Source: Gracilaria domingensis (taxonomy: Eukaryota > Rhodophyta > Florideophyceae > Gracilariales > Gracilariaceae). From it: a stretch of DNA of 64,000 nt. The DNA lies in contig VCMS01000127.1 of NCBI GenBank assembly GCA_022539475.1, forward strand, positions 1 through 64,000, read 5' to 3'. The notes beneath the pieces are model-generated. The model was given only the letters and a program-made list of their open reading frames with translations, was not told the DNA's origin and did no database searches. Shown here piece after piece: positions 1-13,679 of this stretch; the stretch's first letter is position 1, and each line of letters begins with the position of its first letter. Both the position numbers and the translations under genes were made by a program.

Positions 1-1100
1 AATCCTCTTCGTCAAGTCCTGGAGCCCCATTCAAAATCTCACGCAGAAGGTTTTCAAGTTCATCCGGGCGAAGACAAACTAGTCGAAGTGTGCCTCCTCT
101 GCTATGCAACCGTTATATGGTGCGGATATTCCTGAAGGCTAAGGGACATTTGTCCATTCTCCATTGGTCAAAACGCAAAGCCCTTGTCCATAGATCGCAA
201 AGCCCCTCCCTCATCTTTATGCAGTAATGTTCTTACGTCATTCCACTGGACCCTCTCAAACCACACTAAAAGAGTCAGACAGACATACTCAGTCCATTCT
301 CGAATATGCAAAGAAAGGCGAGGGGAAAGAAGTTTACGTCGTGCAAGGCGAGAGGAGATCTTAAAGTCTCATACTCTCATGGCGTTCTAATTCCATATCT
401 CTTATTCTGTCCGTGCGCATCAAAACCTCCTTGCCGTAAAGATTCATCCAGGGGTTATTTTACATGCAGTCTGTTCGGAACAAGGAAGAGCTTCTTTGAA
501 CAGTTACGTCAACCTGCATCTCGGCATATATTTGGAAAATCGATTAATAACTCAGAAAATCGAGAGAGGTGGTAGTCAGAGGACCCCTAAGCCCTGCAAT
601 AGAATCATCCGCGTCACGGTTCATTTCGAACGATACGTACTCAATCCCGGAACTTTAACAAACGCAACTCTATCTCCCATGCCATGCAACGTTTTCTGCC
701 AGCAGTTTGCATATAGATTTTGTCGCACGCCGCAAGAAAAGCCGCAGGTATACTGAATGAAACTTCACCAAGGCTGATCTCCTTCGAATGACGGGGGCCA
801 AAGCATCAAAGACATTGAGCAATGTTTTTCCCTTTCATGATGGGAATTCTTTGAAATCTGATAGGGGATGCGCCAAGGACACGGCCGCCCAATGACAGAC
901 ATTTTTCCTCTCGGTACTCGGACGTCGCTGGTTTAACTACTTAAGGGGCAATCGTAGGCCCATTATGTGTTGAAAGCTCTATTTCGTCAACTTCGGTGGC
1001 AGATTGAAGCGCTTTAATGCTCCTGCGACGAAGTGGTCGCAGGCAATTCAATAGGCATTGGAGAAGTGGAACTCTGAAGTTTTTATCACGGCTCTGCTTA
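1..1100 (+). pseudogene. Plavaka-like transposase fragment (copy C)
   Basis: This is a broken copy of the same transposase that is complete at 26375-23100 on the other strand. It begins at the window edge and matches the middle of that gene, roughly residues 400 to 730. Recognisable stretches include the zinc-binding segment (around 150-230), the part encoding a VFPFIGAFFD-like run (around 810-850) and a final match near 1075-1085. About 1000 bases of the clean gene are spread over about 1100 bases here, so small insertions dominate and no long frame survives. It could be a genuinely decayed copy or poorly polished sequence. I see no convincing match from 1100 to 2190. Confidence 0.75.
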
Positions 1101-2189
1101 GCAGAAAGAAGACAACTAAGACCATGGCCAGCATTTTACAGTTCTCCACAACACGTCGATTTAAATGTTCCTTCTCTGTTAATATTGGTGACCGGGCCTT
1201 TGTTAATGGGAGGCGGAAGCCGATCGCGTTTCAATCATTGGATACAATTGTCAATGTGCTAACAAGCCAATGAAGCACGCCGGGCTGAGGGGTTTTCATG
1301 ACTACCATCTGTTTATATATAGACTTTCAGTACGACTTCTTGTCGCTGTTTTCCTTGCCAAATAGAGTTTTATACTGAATGATGCTGCATATAAGGACGG
1401 CTCGTTCATCCCCCCGTTTCTGACCTGTGAGGATCATGTTTAACTAGTTAGCTTGTCAGAACGTATTCCCTCCATTTATTTCTTTTTAGGTCCGCAGCAG
1501 AAAACTCCACTAGACTCATAATTCGGAGATTCCTATGGTAGCTTGAAAGGCTTCATGCTTTTATCCACCCGTTCGGAACGAAACCAATTAAAATTCAGCG
1601 TAATAACCATAAAGCCAGAGCTGGTTGCGCTCATGCTAGACGATATTACCTCTTCTAAATCATTCGTAGAATTGTTTCTTCACCGAACAATGGGTGGGCC
1701 GAGTACTTTTAGTTAGCTCATCTATGTCGTCACTCTGTTCACTCTGCCGTCATCCCGGCGAATTACTGCTTTCGTGCGTGCGGCTGTTGAGGCGCCTTTC
1801 TGTAGTTCGTCAGCTATGCTGCCTTTGAGGAGTGTAAACGTGTAGTGTGTTACAACGTACACAACGTGTAGAAAATCACATGGTCGTGAGTTCCCTTATT
1901 AGGTGAGCATTAATTGTTATAACGAAAACTAGCTGAGTCTTGGTCTGAAATGAATTTTATTTGTGGCTTGCAACAAAATAGGACTGTGAGTAATGCCAAC
2001 CTCAAACTGTGTTTTGGAGGTTTTACAAACGCTGAACCAAATGGTTCTTATACGAGTAAGGTGCGATTCTTGAATCGTGCTCTTTAATGCGCTCATAATA
2101 ATGGAGATTTACTCTCCATTATGTACAGCAGGCGCTTGTCTCGTAGCAGGCCTTTTACCTCCGCCAATTTACGTGCGCCACGCAGCGTC
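1101..2189. other. No gene seen
   Basis: No open frame of convincing length or composition lies here, and nothing matches the other elements in the window. It separates the transposase fragment from the GC-rich palindromic array. Confidence 0.5.
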
Positions 2190-2790
2190 CACCGCTTATG
2201 GCGCGCGCGGTTGCACCGTAATGAATGCGGGACAGCTGTCGAGGAAGCGCTGTTTTGGGAGGTCTCCGGCATGGTGCAACAGTGGCCAGAACTGTGCCGC
2301 GGAGCGTGGGGGGGTCGGTTGTGTTACGGGTGGCTCCCCACCCTAAACAGCCGGACCCGGCCCCCCGCCGCGGGCCGTCTTCGGCCTGGTTTCTTTCAGA
2401 AAATGTGATATTTTCATGCCCGCGGGCGCGGGGGGTCGGTCGTGTTAGGGTAGCTACCCTAACACGAACCGGACCCCCCGCCTGCCCGCGGCACGTTTTG
2501 GGGCGATCTTTTTGAAAAACTGCGTCCGATTTTACTGCCCGCGGGCGGGGGGTCCGGCTCCCGTCGTTAGCCGGGTCTCCCCCTATACGCACCGACTCCG
2601 CCCCGCCCCGTCGGTGCACGTTTTCGGCCACTCTGGTAGCGCCCACAGACCTCCCAAACCCACACAAACCGCGTCTGCAGTTTCTGCGCACGCAACCGCC
2701 GTCCCACAACACGTAACCTGCCGCCGGCGACGGTGGTCAGTTGTGTTAGCGCGGCTCCGCCGATCCTAACATCAACCTGACCTCCCGCTC
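2190..2790. repeat. GC-rich palindromic array (foldback family, copy 1)
   Basis: About four units with a period near 125 bases, each centred on a palindrome. The best preserved, at about 2437-2475, reads gtgttagggtagctaccc followed by its complement. The others, near 2310, 2560 and 2735, are degenerate. Between units lies a spacer of the type gcacgttttggacgattttt. The left flank at 2250-2290 resembles one terminal repeat of the better preserved element at 16818-17631. Open frames through this array on both strands come from its GC-rich composition and should not be taken as genes. Confidence 0.7.
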
Positions 2791-5700
2791 GCCCTGCCAG
2801 TACGACTACAGAATGCATTATGCCATGTCTGACGACGCGCGCTCTCGCACACAACCCGTCGCCAGTCACGATACCGTTCAACGCGTATGCGCTCTCAGCC
2901 CGCGCCTCCGCCGCCACAACCGCCTCGTCCGCGGCCGACTTCCTCGCGCCAGACGCGCTTTCGTCACCCAACTCGCCTTCCAGCAACAACAGTTCATAGA
3001 AGCTCGATTTCACAGCATCTGACATGCCGTCGCAAGCGCGCTAGTGGAAGCTCATTCTAGAATCCAACCTGTCGAAGGCGAGTCTTGATGCTCGTCACCA
3101 CCCTGCGCTTCGAAACGCAGTCCTTTGGCCGCCGCACTTCGCACGGCCCCAGGGCGCTTGGGTGGAGACAAACTCAATCGAAAAGCTGTGATGAATCGGC
3201 TGCAACTCACGGCAGCGCTAAGACCCTCCGCCCCAGTACATGCGCTGAGCGCGCGTCTCTGTCTGCCTGTCTGCTCGCGCTTCTCAGCACACGAGTTCTC
3301 AAAGTCCGACTGACATTTACCGCGCTCGGCCATGTGATTACGTTACGCGATCTCCCCATCACTTCTCAAGTCCTAGTGTTGGCCGCTCGCTCGCACTGGG
3401 CGTTAGCACGTGCCCGATTGTTCAAGGATCCGCCATGCCAATCATTCGCGCACCTGCTTTGGTACATCTGATGTCGACGGCACGCGCATACCCATCTGGG
3501 CTCCAGCGCGCAAAGAATTGCGTAGTCTGACGAAATATTATGACGGACGACGAGTTCGTGTGGATATTTTACCTCTTTGAAGGCACTGTTGTCTCTCGCG
3601 CTAGGTTTCGCGCATCACATGGGCGCTTGGCTGCGCGAGCTCACTTTTCAGCCAACCACAGCGCACCAACTCGTCCTTCCATCTATCCCGCGCAGACGAA
3701 ACAGACAGAAATCGTCAAGCTGCGCCATTGACCCAGCTCACCGCTCGCGTTCTTGGGTTCGAACGGCTGTTCATTTCCACGTACCGCCATTCCGCGGTCT
3801 TACAACACCGTCCGCCGCTCTCCGCTCTAACTTCGAGGTTAATCGCCCGCAATCGCGGGCGTGATCCTCCTGTTCGCCCGATGCACACTGCTCTGGCACG
3901 CGGGGATAGCACCTTTGGCTTGAGGCAGCACCTCGGCATGACCGCCTTCTTAAAGATTCCTACATACGACCGCTTATTCCCGAAGGAGCCACTCAAGTTT
4001 ATGGTGGCAGAGTCTCGCCTATCATGTATTCCATTTCTGGTGTTTATAAAACGATGACGACTGGCTAGCATTGCTACGGCAAAGCAAGTTGGTGCCTGAA
4101 GATTGCTTATCCATGAAGCATCAAAGGAGATAAGGTTTTTGTTCGGGCCGGAAGACGGTATTCCCACCGTTAATGGCGGCAACTTATCGCTCTGCTCAGC
4201 GCAACACAGCACGGTTAGGCACGGCAGCTCACTCGCGAAATCAAGAAGATTATGGCACGGTTCGCACCAGCTTCGCATTCACCCCGCACACTCCAAGGTA
4301 GCGAGCGACCATTTCTTCTTCCCGAGCTCCTAGTCATCCTTTTTGCTAGCCTGCCAACCTATCCATTGAAGTTTTTTGACCAATTAGACGTGAAAACCGC
4401 CAACAGCGACATGCAGTCGCAATCGCACATTAGCTTAGCAATCTTGTAAGCGGGAATAAGGGATTCTGACTCCACCCCCTGCAATGTCTCCAATAAACAT
4501 ACTCACGCGCTCGCAAATCTTGCTCACAATCTTCTGGCTCTCCGGCATCTCTCTCTCTCTCCTTTTACAGCAGCCGCGCTTCCACTCCCTCTTGCCTTGA
4601 TAGTCGTCGGCTCAGGCTCGCACCAGCCACATTCGAGTCACTGCAGCCGCTCGCCTCGCGCTCGCACGCTCAACGAAATGAATCGAACTAGCTTCGGTCG
4701 AGAACAATCGTCATGACCGCTGGTCGTGTTTGAACACAATGCACACGTCTTCAGACATAGTGTTCTGCTTTATGTTTTTTATATTGGTTAGATAAGTTGT
4801 AGGCATGTTTGAATGTTACGGCCCGCTCTCCAACCTCACACTTTGAGACCCTCGCCCGCGAGCTAAGTGTTAGTCAATATTCACTGCTATCCAGTGAACC
4901 CACAACGCGAGGAAGCCTCGCTACGCCCTCGGACTACTCCTCACTCTTCTCTTCGAATGTCTCTCTTTGTCCGGCGCCGCATCTGTCTCTTCAAGCGATA
5001 CGAGCATTATACACCGCTGCTTCCTCTTTTCCTTGGCTTTTTCCCTGGACTTTCTTCATTCGCTCTTCTACATCAACGCGTCCGCTTCCGCAATACTGAC
5101 GCGTCAAAACGAATAATCCGACCTTACAATCATTCCACAAGTTTTCGGCACTAAAGTAACGACATGCAGCAACCGAAAAAGCGCTCAAGACGATTCCCCA
5201 GTCCCTAGCTTTCGCAAGCTTCAGGGTCCTGCGCCCTCTCCAATACCAATTTCACAACCACGTACTTCCTAGCTTCTCCATTTCCATTTTCCTCTTGAAA
5301 GCAGAACTTCATCCTTGACCACCTGCGACCACCTTTGGCGTCAATTCTCCTGCATTTATCAAGACGACACGCCGGAGTCTTCGCGCGTTCAACAGTTCGT
5401 GTCCTGATGTGCTTGTTCGCGGCGGTGGTATTTATTTCATACCTGGACCATTTCAAGCGCCAGATCGGCTTCCTACCACATGCCCACTTCATTGCTGGTG
5501 GTCTTCTGTTGTTGCACAGTTGGTGGCTCTTCGATGTCACCCTCGACTTTATGTGTATGACATAATCGTTTGTTCTTTCAAGGATCATTTTAACCAGGCT
5601 GTCCACCTTGTCTCACGCAATTTTCCGTCCCCACATTTTATCTTCCGATCTTTCGTATATATCCAGTCGTTGTGTCCCCAGTTTTATTTGCAGTCGCCTT

Positions 5701-8700
5701 GAATGAACTCAGAATTTCGTCTCCTAAACGGCTCGAGATTCCCTGTCGAGCCTCAGAAACAACCACGGAGTCATACGCTATCTCACAAATCACCGAGATT
5801 CCGTCGTGAACTTGCTTTTGTAGCATTTTCAATCCAAGCCTCCAGGGAGTAGAAAGGATCTCTCAGTCTACGGATATCTCTCCACGAGAGGGCACCTGCA
5901 TGAGTCCGAAAACGAAACAAAAGATCCAGTCTCGGCTCTCCGCCACGGCAGCTCCCCTTTTCGCCTGCTGTGGGAGTTCAGCCCCTAGTTCCGAGTTTGA
6001 TCCGCTCTCTCGGATTGAAGATGATGCTCCTAGAGACGGGAGGAAGGGGGGTCAGAAGAGTGGGCTGACGTTGAGGAAGTAGCGTCTGATCCGTAGAATG
6101 CAGGAGACAACTGCTCAAAGCCAAACACATCCAGGGACAGCTAGCCTGGTTTTCACTTGAGAGAGGACGCACACGTGCCGCACCAAGGCCTCATAAGCCA
6201 GCAACTGTCCCCCTACCTGCGCGGCAGCAGCTTCCTGCCCCATTTCACTACTGAGTCCGACAGTTGGATGCACTTCGCAACTTGTGCCATGGTGAGTCGT
6301 GCATCGTCATCCATCATCTGACTACAAAGCTTATTCCTGCTCGGACATCACGCTACTTCCATGGTTCGAGACTCTCTTGAAGGCGCCATGAGACCGGGGC
6401 TTTCCATAAGTCCAGGAACATACTGCAACAAGATCCTGTAAACCACGCGCCAACAACTAGAACGACAACAAGTAGAACCTACTGCTATGCGCTCATTACC
6501 ACAATGGCCCTCAGCGAACGACTCTCCCTCTGGAGCTAGTCCGACCTGAGTCGGCGTTACCCACTGTCACTCCTATACGGGAGATATGAAACGTGGAGAA
6601 TACCATCATTCGTTGCCCTGATTCGCGCGGGATCAGCCGCCCAAGTGCAGTTCCATTAGGCGAGAGGACTAGACACTGATGGTAGCCCTGGTTTCACAGG
6701 CTCACCAGAGACATAGTCGGTGACTCTTGCTTCCGACAGGTGGGCTTTGTCGCACTATCTGGGATGGCATACACTTGGACTCAAACAACTGTCCGAAGAG
6801 GTTTCGTTCCACACTTGGTCGCAGGATTGGGACGCCCCGCACAGTCTGTTCTCATCAACACCTTCACTAGGTAACAATAGAACTGGCTCAACCCGTGCCA
6901 AACTTGGGACTAGGGGAAACGATTCCTCACAGCACTTGCACTCGGCAAGCAAAGTTATCTAGCCTCCGAAGCGGTGGAAAGACGGAAGAGGTCGGGGCAA
7001 AAGAGGGTCGCTGATGCGCACTGACCACTGCACTCTCTTGCGCTCGCGCTGCCACATAGTTCTGGGCCTGCTACTGCACTATTGCTTGGTTCCAGAGTGA
7101 GACTAGGAACGCACTCCAGACTCCGCACCTGACAGAGCTAAGCTCGGGACAAAACTTATTGCTCCCGTTATGCTTCAAACGAAGGTGAATCAACTACTAA
7201 AACTTGTCGATTCGGACAAACTGGGAGAACGGGACCCTGCACAATTCCCAGGAGATGAAGTGGCAAAACAGACAATCATCTGAAAACGAACTGCTCGCGA
7301 CACAGTGAAACCTGAAAGAGTAGGGACAATCCAAACTCACTGAAGCCACAGGACCTCAGGGGCGAACACTGCCAATGGGTTCCATAGTTGGGTCTCGCTA
7401 CCACTTTCTGTCCCGCTTTGCAGCGGAGACCACTTGGCAAGACACTATAGTTCCGACCGTACGATTCCAATGCGAAGGAGATATGCTACGCCAAACCACT
7501 GAGACACACCGCACGCAGCTCGCGAGCAACAGACGACACAGAGAACTGCAGCAGAACAGAGCGACGCTCTCACATGACTGACATCCCCCGGGCTCGACCC
7601 TCGAACCAAATACTCGGTTTCGCGACTGTTGGGCTTACAACGAGGTACTGCGAACGAATGATCCGGGTACAATCACCAAATTGACACTGAAGCAGAAAGC
7701 AATCCGTTCAATACTGCGACTCGGTAATGACGAGAGATCACTGACGCATCCGGGTGATGTTAGTGAATCCTCGGACTCACAAAACCATACCCCCCCCCCC
7801 CCCTCCGGGGCTTGGTGTCAGTGAGCTTGTACTTGGTTCCACAGAAACGATGGGCAACTATCCCAGAGGACTGGACTGAGAAAAGGCTTGAGAAAAGCTG
7901 CAAGCTTCCTAAAGTGCTTCCAGAGACGTGGGTAGACCAATACTGAAACTCTGTCGACAAGCAGATACCACCCGGGGAGACAAGCGATCCTGATACAACT
8001 TCCATGCCGATGCAGATTGGGCGAAGAGGATCACCCGAATGCGCAGGAGCTCCGGCCACGCAAAAAGGACCCGGACATACCGGGCAGACAGACTTGCTCC
8101 GCTCACACTTGCGCAGATATTACAAGCACCCACACGGAGTAATACTGGGTTCTAAACCCTACCACACTTGGTGGTACGAGAGCAAGACCAACTTGGTGAT
8201 ATGACCAGATCCGGAAGTAACCCCGAACGATGCCAAAGCCATCCCCGCACGACGCTCACATCCATCCAAACAGCTCACACTTGGGGACAGAAAAGGACGT
8301 GAGACCGGCCACGCCAGAACCAAGCCTTACACTAGGACTAACCTCCTGTAATCACTAACTCCAAGTTCTGCGGTAGGGTGGGGTGAGAAGCTAACTCGAC
8401 AAAACCGACCCAGAAGCACGCTTCCGAAATGAACGTACGATGGAGAAAGCTAACCAGTTCGCAGAATACTAAGAACCTCGTTGCGCAGCAACCTGATTTG
8501 GCCAAGATAAGGCCAACGACCGGAACGCTTCGCAACTCCGATGTAGACTCGCGACCGAAGCTAACCATTCGAGAATATAGAACCCGTTGGTCGACAACTG
8601 CCATCCGCACGATGGAGCAACAGGAGCCGCAACGTCATTCCTGCGCTTAATAGCGCAAACCAGGGCGGGAATCACCCTGGACATACGTCGGGGCGGAGAC

Positions 8701-11500
8701 GCGCCTAAGACGAAGGAGCACGGTGAGCCGCTGCTAATCGTCCCGAGCTCACCAATCCCGACGGAGGCCTTCAGCCCTCGCCAACGAAGTCTACAGCTCG
8801 GAAGGCCTGCTAACACTCGTACGTACACATCCTGCTGCGTCCATGCACCAAAGCTCGGTTGCTCGTCTGACAGACCGGGTAAGAATGTTAGAAAGGCTCG
8901 GAGTACGAGCCTCGAGCTCAGCAAGAACTCTAGTGAGCCCCGAATTTCGACGCGGAGCCACTGGCGATCGTCACGGCTATACTTCTCGCACAACTGACAC
9001 GTCAGTCACGTTCCGGCCAAGAACTTCAGGTTACCGATCTCACTGCCCTGGAGCTGCTTGTAACGCTTAGGTGATATAGCATGCCGGGTGGCCAGTTTCT
9101 GGCGATCACGAGCTGTTAATCTCGTACCAAGCTGTTGCAAGCAATGGACCCTGGCATACGCCGACAACCCCTACACCCCCTTCAATCATAATTTATGTTC
9201 CTCGGAATTAATACACCTATGGAGCACCTATGCACCACCTTTTGGTTTAAAATCAGCAACCTTCTGAAGCATCGAACACTCTTTTGGCAATTTTCTACCA
9301 GGGAATGGGGGCTTTGTTTTGATCGATGTTGCCCGCAGCCCACAGCGGCGCTGTGCTGGTGGCGGCGCACGTCTCGCCCGTTGCCTGTACCGCCTATCTT
9401 TCCGCCCCTTCCTCAGTAACAAAAATGTAATACACGTGCGCGTCGGTGCGGTGCAACGTACATTTCGCTCTCGCGCTCATTTGACAAGTGAAAAGCACCA
9501 ACGTTGGTCCGTGCGCAATGGTGACTCCACGCTCCATGCGAGTTCTTCTCCCGTGATTTTTGAAGACGCAAGTGCTGCGAGATCTTCAACGCTTACTAAC
9601 GTAACTTGAGTTTGATTTCAACCGTATCAAACCAGTTAGTTAAACTATGACTCTCCCACTTTTAAATGCCATACCAACATCCGAGCCATTATGCTCGCCG
9701 TGCTTTTCAGAGAGAGCAAGCAAGAGAGCTCGTCCGTCCGTACTACTGGCGACCGTCCAGCAGTGCACCACATGTACGACTAATGTCTTTGCTACACAAA
9801 ACGAAAACCATCCTGTTGCTCTTTGCATCGTCCTTCTCACTTTCGCATATCGACTCCTGCCTGCGAGTAACGTCTACTTAACACACAAAAACAACCACTC
9901 TATCAACAACGTTCATAGCGGCACCGACAGGAGCTTTTTCATCTCAGCCTGTAGAACAGAGTATATAATGGCTATCGCCTGAAGTAGTTCACAGCATGCC
10001 TAGGAGCACAGCGAAATCATTTCTGCTTTGCAATCCTCCTCCGCATTTCGTCATTAGCACTCATGTGTCGCACGCTCGCCAAATCAACATCCGCAACCCA
10101 TGCCTCTACGATCGTTGGTCAGCTCGACGCATGTTCCACAACAACGATTAACAGTTATTGCATGGCATCTGACGCCAAACAACGAACCATTGAAAAAGTA
10201 CAAGTGGGCTGCCCGCTCCACAACTTGACCAGAGACCTGGCTGCAATCCATTGCCGAGCGCGCTTTAACGTTTTCTCGAACCTTCGATGGAGATTAATCC
10301 GGGTCAAGGCAAGGTGGGTTAAAAAAAACTTTTAATGATATTGTAAGGCGAAGTAATTAGTTGGCGTTACAATAGTAGAAAGGATGGGGGTTTGTACAGA
10401 AGATCGTCCGATGAGAACTTCGATAAGAGGAATGGGACCGAATGTTTTAGCGTGGAAAACCAAAAGAACGTGTGCCACGAGCTCAGAAGGCCGATAGCTT
10501 ACACACTTCCTTTCTTGCACGGTACCGCATTGATTTCTTGATCTTGTAAGAGCCCGGGTTTTAATGACGTCTAACGAATACGGTAAAGACAATGATCGTC
10601 ATACGTCATTGGGATGGGAGAGAGGTACCTTTGACGCCATTGAAAGGCCGTTCGGATGTCAAACAACAAGTACTTGGCAGATAAAGACTGTATATGCGCG
10701 AAGAAAAGGACAAATGATGGTTAAGCGTAGACGTAAGTAAAATGGAAGGTGGAGGTGGTTATAAAAAATGGCAAAATATCCATGCTTTAAAGGACGTTAA
10801 AGATTGAAAACAGTTTGCGGAGAAAAAGGCACAAAGATGTATTTGGTGATAAAGATAAAAGCAAGGGTGGCAATGTTATGGATTGTACTTTTACTATTTG
10901 ATTGTGAATATTATGATTGAAATGGGCGGTGTGCTGCTGAGTGGGGCTGATAGTGAGCCTACGGTTGAGAAGATATTAATCTGCGCAGCTTTTTTGTTCG
11001 TTTTAAGAGATGGAGATGAGATAAAACGTGGTATGGTGTACTATAATGTGCGCCAGGAGGCCTAGATGAGTTGCGCAAGAGAAGCTTATTGTCCTTAGAA
11101 ACGTGATAGACGTGCTGGAGAAGGCGGTGAAAAGTGTTCTGCACAAGACAAGGGTTGGTGGAGGAAAGGATGTTGAAATTGGATGTAGAAGGAAGGACAG
11201 AGATGGGAAGTGCGGGAAGGGTTGCGGCACAGAAGGAGTCCTTTTTGACAACGAAGGCGAAGGCTGGTAGTTTTGGGCACCGGAAGAGCCGTCTGACGAA
11301 GAGGCGTAAGGAGAAGAGGATGGTGATGGAAGAGGTGCCAAAGGAGGCAATCGGGGCTCCGGTCTTGACTGGGTTTTTACGTAGGGCATGAAACTGCGAA
11401 CGGGCAAACGAAATCAGGCGGCGCATAAGGAGAAAAGGATGGGGAGGAATGGGAAGCTGTTTTTGGGCGACGCGGGTGTACGGGATTGGGGAGGGTTGCT
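2791..11500. other. Long stretch with no supported gene
   Basis: Both strands hold only short overlapping frames, the longest about 174 codons at 8993-8469, none with a recognisable domain. Composition changes several times: GC-rich at 2.8-4 kb, mixed at 4-9 kb, A+T-richer at 10.3-11.4 kb. A run of about 15 C lies near 7790-7803. Words such as CACTTGGT recur between 6.8 and 8.3 kb, and similar words occur in the LTR-type fossil at 28.4-29.2 kb. The stretch most likely holds decayed transposon DNA, and low base accuracy is possible. Confidence 0.45.
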
Positions 11501-11536
11501 ACGTCTGTCTCTTGCAGATGCTAGTTTTTGGCGAGG

Positions 11537-11635
11537 GTCGTCCAGAAATTGGCAAGGGTCGTCCAGTAAATTTTTTGAAAAAATATCGAGATCAATTATT
11601 TCAAAATTTGCAGATAATTGCTTGGGTCGTCCAGA
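11537..11635 (+). repeat. Subterminal repeat words GGGTCGTCCAGA
   Basis: The word GGGTCGTCCAG occurs three times in about 100 bases just inside the arm end, and again in reverse complement at about 28290-28390. Repeated short words near the ends are typical of CACTA-related elements, where they bind the transposase. That role is inferred here. Confidence 0.6.
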
Positions 11636-11931
11636 ATCTCTGTGCAGTAAATACTGGGGGGTTTTCCACTCGTGCTAGTTCTTTAGTCGAAGGCTACCTG
11701 AACGTATTTCGCGAAGTCTAGGTTCAGTTTCCATTAAGGTGCACATTACACGATACCTTCTGCGGAATGATACCCTGCAACGCATGGAATACTAGTGCTA
11801 GTACAGATGATGCCCATTATGAAATCATACCGTTTTATTCGTATCTATTCTTCTATCGACCGCTTTTGCTAACCACTACTTCGCTATATTACATGTACCA
11901 TTTCCCCATAATGGATCGGGTGTAGGCGCAA

Positions 11932-12084
11932 TCTGCGGCAGATGCCGCAGACTGCACCTCCACCATAGTGCTGGATCGGTAGAACACATACGCACTCCGA
12001 GAGGATGAGGCGCGAAGCGCCTCATCCTCTCCGTTCCTCATGTAGGGAACCATGCCCAGATGCATGGTTCCCTACTTGAGGAAC
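11932..12084. repeat. Three-hairpin cluster, left arm
   Basis: Three inverted repeats follow each other: a small one around 11932-11951 (TCTGCGGCA against TGCCGCAGA), a nearly perfect 31-base one at 12000-12030 (AGAGGATGAGGCGC stem) and one of about 52 bases at 12033-12084 (GTTCCTCA..GTAGGGAACCATGC stem). The same three, in mirror order, lie at 27840-27992. Confidence 0.8.
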
Positions 12085-12119
12085 CTGCACCTGCAACTCG
12101 TGAGCTACGTCCGCATCAA

Positions 12120-12860
12120 AAGTCATTTACCTGTATACGCAAGCAGAAAGTATCCATAAGTTAGTCAATGATCCGTTGATACATTTGAAATGCGATGGAA
12201 CGTACCATTGATAAACAAAACAGAAACGTTGCGCTAGAAAAGTCGAGGGACCTAGTAAGTCGCAAATGGAAGAAGAAGCAGGAAAGGGATCGGTTAGATT
12301 ACCAGCCCACCATATCATCGTAAACCGCGAAAGTGTCGAAGCGAGAACTCACAAGCAAGGACACCGGAGAATGCCCATCGCCAGCAAACATAACCGCAAG
12401 CACGCGATAAACGAGAATCTAGTACTATCCAACAAGTACCAGCCAATCCGCCTATCCGAACAAGTCAGCCGGGTAACCGACCAATCTTCATTTTGTCCCT
12501 CCTCACAGATCGCCATGATGGATCTTGGAGACGCATGAAATAAAATTGTCGTTTACCTGTATACGGCAGCGAAGTATCCTAAGTTAGTCATCGCTCCGTC
12601 TGCGACAACAATTTGAATTGCGATGGAACGTACCATTGATAAAGCAACCAACAGACAGTTGCCGCTAGAAAAGTCGAGGGACCTAGAACTCGCAAAAGGA
12701 GAAGAAAAAGGAAAAGTGAATCGGTTAAGAATTACCAGCAATCCTTCATTCGTAAACAACGCAAAGGTCTCGAAGCAAGAACTCACAAGCACGACACGCG
12801 AGAATGCCCATGCTGCAAACATACATACCGCAGATGCGATAAACGAGACAGAAACCTAAT
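12120..12860 (+). repeat. Tandem duplication within left arm
   Basis: Two related copies, about 12120-12540 and 12545-12860, both contain GCGATGGAACGTACCATTGA and continue in parallel to a run ending in GCGATAAACGAG. The right arm has a single copy (about 27800-27520, reverse strand), so the doubling is specific to the left arm or to its assembly. Confidence 0.65.
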
Positions 12861-12934
12861 GTCTCACCAAGTCACAGAGTCGCCTATCCCCGAACAGGCA
12901 GAGATCCCACGATCGCCGAGAACCAACTCTGTTT

Positions 12935-13025
12935 GTTTGCGCCATAGGCTTTAGCTTCTCGAGTCTTGCGCTAACTTCCTTGAAAAGCAGCGCAAGACGC
13001 GAACGCTAGAGCCTACATGGCGCGC
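12935..13025. repeat. Inverted repeat in left arm
   Basis: GCGCCATAGGC..TCTTGCGCT on the left side of a short loop is answered by AGCGCAAGAC..GCCTACATGGCGC on the right. The left half is the same unit that is repeated in tandem at 27121-27560 in the other arm. Confidence 0.6.
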
Positions 13026-13679
13026 AACGAAATCGAACTAATTGGTCGCGTACTTACAGTCGTCGGTTTGGGTTTACCGGGTTCCCCGTTTTCAAAACCC
13101 TTCACTCGCTTTCTATATCTTGAAAAATAGAAGAAAGTTGAAGGTGGTTAGCTTCATTTCCTGCCGTTTCCATGTCGCAGAGCGCGGAAAGAACCGCGGT
13201 GAGGATTGGTTAGTTTCAGAGCAAAGATAACGTGGAAGGATATGGGAGACGTACGAAAAGACCTTCGACCGGAAAACATCCCTGAGATTACGGATGACTC
13301 CCGTCCTACTTTCTTCGCCCTCCTACTTTAAATGGGAGCATCCATAAAGTGGAGCGGCGGGAAAAAGTACGACGGAGCGGAGTATAACGCGACTGATATG
13401 ATGGCATGGCTGCACGACGCGTAACGGAAGTTCGGCACGTCGGGGCGGCGGCGGCGCGGCGAAGGGAAGAGATTTATTTTTCTGTGGCGCAGATTTGACA
13501 AGTGTCACAGCGTACAACGTGGGGAAACCATACAGGTTTTATAACCAGTCGGTAGATAATACGGAGTAACCCTTGTGTTGAGGTCGCACGTGTACCTACG
13601 TTGCTTTTTGAACGAAAGCCACGTGATTTAAACTCAAATATATCTCCGTTCTAGCAAGAACGTCCGATATTCGACTCGT

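Noticed and set aside
2155-3025. Minus-strand frames of 185 and 152 codons
   Set aside because: They run through the palindromic GC-rich array, where lack of A+T keeps all frames open.
8469-8997. 174-codon minus and 136-codon plus frames
   Set aside because: They overlap each other, show no domain, and lie in a noisy region.
10959-11426. 155- and 134-codon minus frames
   Set aside because: Ser/Pro-rich overlapping frames in different phases, typical of purine-rich strand bias, without a domain.
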